The position numbers were made by a program, and so were the translations under genes. The notes beneath the pieces were generated by a model that had not been told where the DNA came from, searched no databases, and saw only the letters and a list, made by a program, of their open reading frames with translations. DNA of 20,826 bases from Sphacelaria rigidula (Eukaryota; Phaeophyceae; Sphacelariales), in assembly GCA_964200075.2 (NCBI GenBank), contig CAXNAA020000490.1, positions 1 through 20,826 of the forward strand, given 5' to 3'. Shown piece by piece: positions 17,944 to 20,826 of this stretch (position 1 is its first letter; each line of letters opens with the position of its first letter).

Positions 17944-18695
17944 CTGCAGCAAAAGGGTAAAAGGACAAATGAGTAGATGAGCAGATAAGTAAATGAGTAG
18001 ATGGGCAGATCAAGAAATATACAAACGACTACATGAATAGATGGAATTATGAATATATGAATATGGATACATGAGTACATGTAGAGATAATCCTTTTTTT
18101 CTTGGTATGTGGAGCAGATATAAATATCTTCAAAGTCCCAGTGTGATAAGTGGTGGTGAGCGAGAAGAGCTCAAGAAAATCGCTAATTACGGAAAAACCA
18201 CAAAATGCCACAAGATGATGAGTTAGATCGCCCACTACTCTATACCTTTCGCAGTACCTTTCTTATCGATTGCAACTACTGACCATCATATACTGTCCTG
18301 GGTGTCATTTTTTTCCCGCGCATGCGTACTTACAGACTCGCGACTCATGCCACCGCAGGGGTTTGCACGTTTGAGCCCGGATATTTCTCACTTGGGGGGC
18401 TGCCAAATTCAGGGGCTATTATACACACGAATATGAGTCAGGACGTTGCCGATTCAAATTTCATTAGGGACATGCATAGCCGATTGGAAGGATGATAGCG
18501 GCGTGCCGTCATATATTTCACCGGTCGTGTTGTGGGTGAGACATTGGGCTCCTAACAATTCAAACCTTGGCAGCCCTACCGCGGCATGACTCCTACGACG
18601 GTCGTACAATAAAGGCAGCAAGGGGATACGGCGAGCTGATCATGCTTCGTGAGTACCGCAGTATGACACACACATACACACACAGACACACACAC
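17944..18695 (-). other. Putative intron of the EF-hand gene
   Basis: The proposed intron is 752 bases on the - strand, starting GTGTGTGTGT and ending TTTTGCTGCAG. It contains a 24-bp tandem repeat (AAATGAGTAGATGAGCAGAT at 17967, a near-copy at 17991), ATGAATA-type low-complexity sequence, and a possible small inverted-repeat element at 18397-18577. No coding potential beyond the flanking exons was seen. Confidence 0.45.
18397..18577. repeat. Possible small inverted-repeat element in the intron
   Basis: GGGCTGCCAA at 18398-18407 is the reverse complement of TTGGCAGCCC at 18567-18576, about 160 bases apart. Length and terminal match fit a small non-autonomous DNA transposon. The terminal match is only about ten bases and no target-site duplication is visible. 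Confidence 0.35.
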
Positions 18696-18791
18696 CTCGA
18701 AGAACTCGTTGATGTCAATGGAGTCGTTGTTGTCCATGTCCATGACATCCAGCATGGCATCGAAGTTCTCCAGGTGTTCCCCATCTGCCGC
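18696..18791 (-). CDS. EF-hand exon of a host gene
   Basis: On the - strand the exon encodes HLENFDAMLDVMDMDNNDSI, then DINEFFE. The loop DMDNNDSIDINE has Asp at positions 1 and 3, Asn at 5, Ile at 8, Asp at 9 and Glu at 12. This is a near-perfect EF-hand calcium-binding loop, with Asp instead of Gly at position 6. Flanking hydrophobic residues form the two helices. The exon ends GAG|GTGTGT, a usable donor in phase 0. The acceptor is either CTCAG at 18792 (start 18791) or GCGAG at 18807 (start 18806, adding LINSQ, which suits the entering helix). Single EF-hands followed by EFF occur in calcium sensors, kinases and ion channels; which one this is cannot be said. Confidence 0.6.
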
Positions 18792-18824
18792 CTGAGAGTT
18801 GATCAGCTCGCATCCCTTTTTTTC

Positions 18825-18914
18825 GGGGAGGGGGAGGGAGGGGGGGACCCGAGAACAAGGGAACAGCACAACATACACCAAAGACGTCAGCAACAAAAAG
18901 AGGGGGGGGGGGGT
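18825..18914. repeat. G-rich runs with G-quadruplex potential
   Basis: GGGGAGGGGGAGGGAGGGGG lies near 18825-18847, and a run of about twelve G near 18902-18913. The first has four G-tracts of three or more with one-base loops, the classic quadruplex pattern on the + strand. On the - strand it would serve as the polypyrimidine tract of the upstream intron's acceptor. Confidence 0.6.
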
Positions 18915-19236
18915 GGATGTACTCATAATCTCGCATACTACATATTTAAGACTTTTGGCCTCGCATCCCTACAAAGCCGCGACCGGGCACGCCGGGTTTT
19001 CGGCGGACCAGGGAGGGCGGGGGGGTACTCATGATCTTGCAGCTAGTCATGTGACCCCGGTGACCTCGCATCCCTACAAAGCCGGGACGTAGAACGTCGG
19101 GTTTTCGCCGGCCCAGACTCGTGGGGAAGGTGTACTCGTGATCATGGATGCCGTAGTCATCAGACCATTGATCTCCCATCACTAGAAAGCCGGAACGGAG
19201 CACGCCGGGTTGTCGCCGGACCAGGCTCGCACCCAA
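18913..19236. repeat. ~105-bp minisatellite, three units
   Basis: GCATCCCTACAAAGCCG occurs at 18963 and 19068, with CCATCACTAGAAAGCCG at 19176. Periods are 105 and 108. Each unit also has ACTCATGATC (ACTCATAATC, ACTCGTGATC), then GCCGGGTTTTCG-like and GGACCAGG blocks. The - strand stays open across all three units because both periods are multiples of three, with repeated RRKPGV and GFVGMRG motifs. Confidence 0.85.
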
Positions 19237-19718
19237 TCACCAAGCGCGAAGCGCCGTGGTGTGTTGGGCGAGTCGCATGCAGGGTGAGCTGCATTATCCT
19301 GCGAAGATTGTTCGGCATACAGATTATCTTGCACTTGGATGGCAGCGTACAATGAGTTGCTTTATTTTCTGGTATCGGGTGTGTATGGGGATGAAAAAAT
19401 CGACCAACTGACATCACATGGTCATTCCTATCGTATGCCATCAGTGAAACGTCAAATGACAAAAGAAATATATATATTTACATCTACACTCTCAAGGGTT
19501 GCAAATGTTGGGGGGGAAGTGGCATGGCGAAGAAACAAGCAACACATGAGAACATGGACTGCGTCACTACAGTATAGCAAACATTCAACAATCGTCAGCA
19601 CTGAAACAGATCATTTTACCCTCTCTCCCCTCATTGGTGACAATACATATTTTGTTGTCAGGTCACCCTGAGATGTGAAGCTGTTCCGAACCTCCGCATA
19701 TACCGCAATGATGACTTC
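19237..19718. other. Stretch with no feature recognised
   Basis: Open frames on both strands are short and unconvincing. Nothing repetitive beyond short runs was seen between the minisatellite and the palindromic satellite. Confidence 0.4.
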
Positions 19719-20170
19719 AAGGGTAGGTCGAGTAGAGTATGTACTTTTCAGTACTCGAGTAAAATACTCGAGTATTTACTCTACTCGACGTCTGAGTAGG
19801 TCGAGTACGGCCTCAAATACTCTACTCAAATTATGAGTAGGTTGAGTACGGTCTCAAATACTCTACTCAAATTTTGAGTAGATCGAGTATGATCTCAAAT
19901 ACTCTACTCAAAATTTGAGTAAGTACCCTCAGTAATACTTGAGTATAGAGTATCACTTGAGTATGACCTCAATACTCTACTCAAATTTTGTGGAGATCGA
20001 GTACGGCCTCAAATACTCTACTCAAATTTTGAGTAGGTTGAGTACGGTCTCAAATACTCTACTCATAATTTGAGTAGATCGTGCACGACCTCAAATTCTC
20101 TTCTCAAATATTTAGTAAGCACTCTCAGTAATACCTGAGTATAGAGTACCCCTTGGGTACGGTATCCCTG
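19719..20170. repeat. Palindromic 41-bp repeat with 155-bp higher-order unit
   Basis: TCTACTC (TCTTCTC in the last copy) starts at 19780, 19821, 19862, 19903, 19976, 20017, 20058 and 20098. Spacing is 41, 41, 41, 73, 41, 41, 40. Copies 155 bases apart match best (19821/19976, 19862/20017, 19903/20058), so the 41-bp unit is nested in a 155-bp unit. The core CTACTCAAATTTTGAGTAG is a palindrome with a 9-bp stem. Related TACTCGAGTA palindromes open the block near 19750. It ends GGTATCCCTG, which resembles a hAT transposon end (CAGGGAT on the other strand), but the left end and target duplication do not match. Confidence 0.88.
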
Positions 20171-20566
20171 ACAGTCGGCGACTTCGTGACGTCACTTCAT
20201 AGACTATGTTGACTGCATGGACGAACGATAGCCATTGAGTAGATGAGCGGCGTTACATCACAGCCAACGAGCAGTATGAGCGAATGGTGGCCATAAAAAA
20301 TTTAAAAAAACGCGTATGGCCCTTCGACAATAACGCAACATTCATTCTACCCTAGTTTTGTACAATTCGGTTCTGATCTGAATGTTTGCTGAAGTTTTAC
20401 CTTGAATCAACACGCAATATGGGTGGGTAACTTTTGGAATACCTCGGTATTTCCTCTACCCGAGTTTGAGTATCGTGCGTACGAACTTGAATATCGAAGT
20501 TGAATTTATAGGTTTTGGGTACATCGGATCCAGCCTCAGATACTCTACTCAAATTTTGAGTACGTC
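20171..20566. other. Stretch with one isolated satellite unit
   Basis: No gene recognised. GATACTCTACTCAAATTTTG at about 20537-20556 is a stray copy of the 41-bp satellite core, directly beside the GT-rich array. Confidence 0.5.
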
Positions 20567-20826
20567 GAGTGTGTGTTGTGTGTGTTGTGTGTGTGTTATG
20601 TGTGTGTTATGTGTGTTATGTGTGTTATGTGTGTTATGTGTGTTATGTGTGTTATGTGTGTTGTGTGTGTTGTGTGTGTTGTGTGTGTTGTGTGTGTTGT
20701 GTGTGTTGTGTGTGTTGTGTGTGTTGTGTGTGTTGTGTGTGTTGTGTGTGTTGTGTGTGTTGTGTGTGTTGTGTGTGTTGTGTGTGTTGTGTGTGTTGTG
20801 TGTGTTGTGTGTGTTGTGTGTGTTGT
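20567..20826. repeat. (TTGTGTGTG)n 9-bp tandem array, runs off the window
   Basis: From about 20650 the TT doublet recurs every 9 bases to the window end. The first part (20590-20650) uses TTATGTGTG units with some 11-base spacings. Such an array often marks an assembly break, and its true length cannot be judged. Confidence 0.97.

Noticed and set aside
18567-19034. A 155-codon + strand ORF
   Set aside because: It runs opposite the EF-hand exon and through CA and G-rich simple repeats; the - strand reading has the real motif.
19712-20178. An 8-bp target duplication for the palindromic satellite as a hAT element
   Set aside because: The 8 bases before the left edge (GATGACTT) and after CCCTG (ACAGTCGG) do not match, and the left end does not mirror CAGGGAT.

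Overview
This is a eukaryotic nuclear window dominated by one large, decayed Ty3/Gypsy-type retrotransposon of the chromovirus kind on the + strand, roughly 1577-13406. It is followed by repeat-rich, intron-like DNA that carries a few candidate host exons. Evidence for a eukaryote is the chromodomain-bearing LTR-retrotransposon polyprotein, GT-AG intron signals around an EF-hand exon pair on the - strand, and abundant micro- and minisatellites. The polyprotein's C-terminal module resembles, from memory, that of stramenopile (brown alga / oomycete) Gypsy elements. A stramenopile alga is therefore my best guess, at low confidence; no species can be named from this window alone.

Layout. 252-843: three and a bit copies of a ~185-bp tandem repeat. 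844-1576: leader-like DNA with no gene recognised. 1577-5460: a long upstream reading frame with a disordered start, 33-residue repeats and a coiled-coil part, interrupted by a ~400-bp fold-back MITE at 3139-3541. 5444-6757: gag capsid region and a CX2CX4HX4C zinc knuckle. 6758-7905: low-complexity linker. 7906-13406: pol in the order protease, reverse transcriptase, RNase H, proline-rich spacer, integrase (H2C2 zinc finger plus rve core), GPY/F, chromodomain and a further C-terminal module. The element is dead: about 17 in-frame stops, many frameshifts, and substitutions at conserved catalytic positions of RNase H (D to N) and integrase (E to K). No LTR pair was found by eye.

13407-13752 holds 41-bp repeats, a row of short hairpins and a short GGAGTG repeat. 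13753-16998 has no gene I can support, apart from an unrecognised - strand reading frame near 14737-15381. 16999-18806 holds candidate host exons: two - strand exons that join in phase to give an EF-hand followed by a degenerate second loop, a third possible - strand exon, and a + strand candidate terminal exon. From 18913 on come a ~105-bp minisatellite, a palindrome-rich 41-bp repeat organised into a 155-bp higher-order unit, and a (TTGTGTGTG)n array that runs off the end.

The retroelement's internal duplications act as a record of its decay. Three premature stops can be compared with an intact copy inside the same element, and all three are C-to-T or G-to-A transitions. Two duplications (94 and 116 bp) also account exactly for changes of reading frame.
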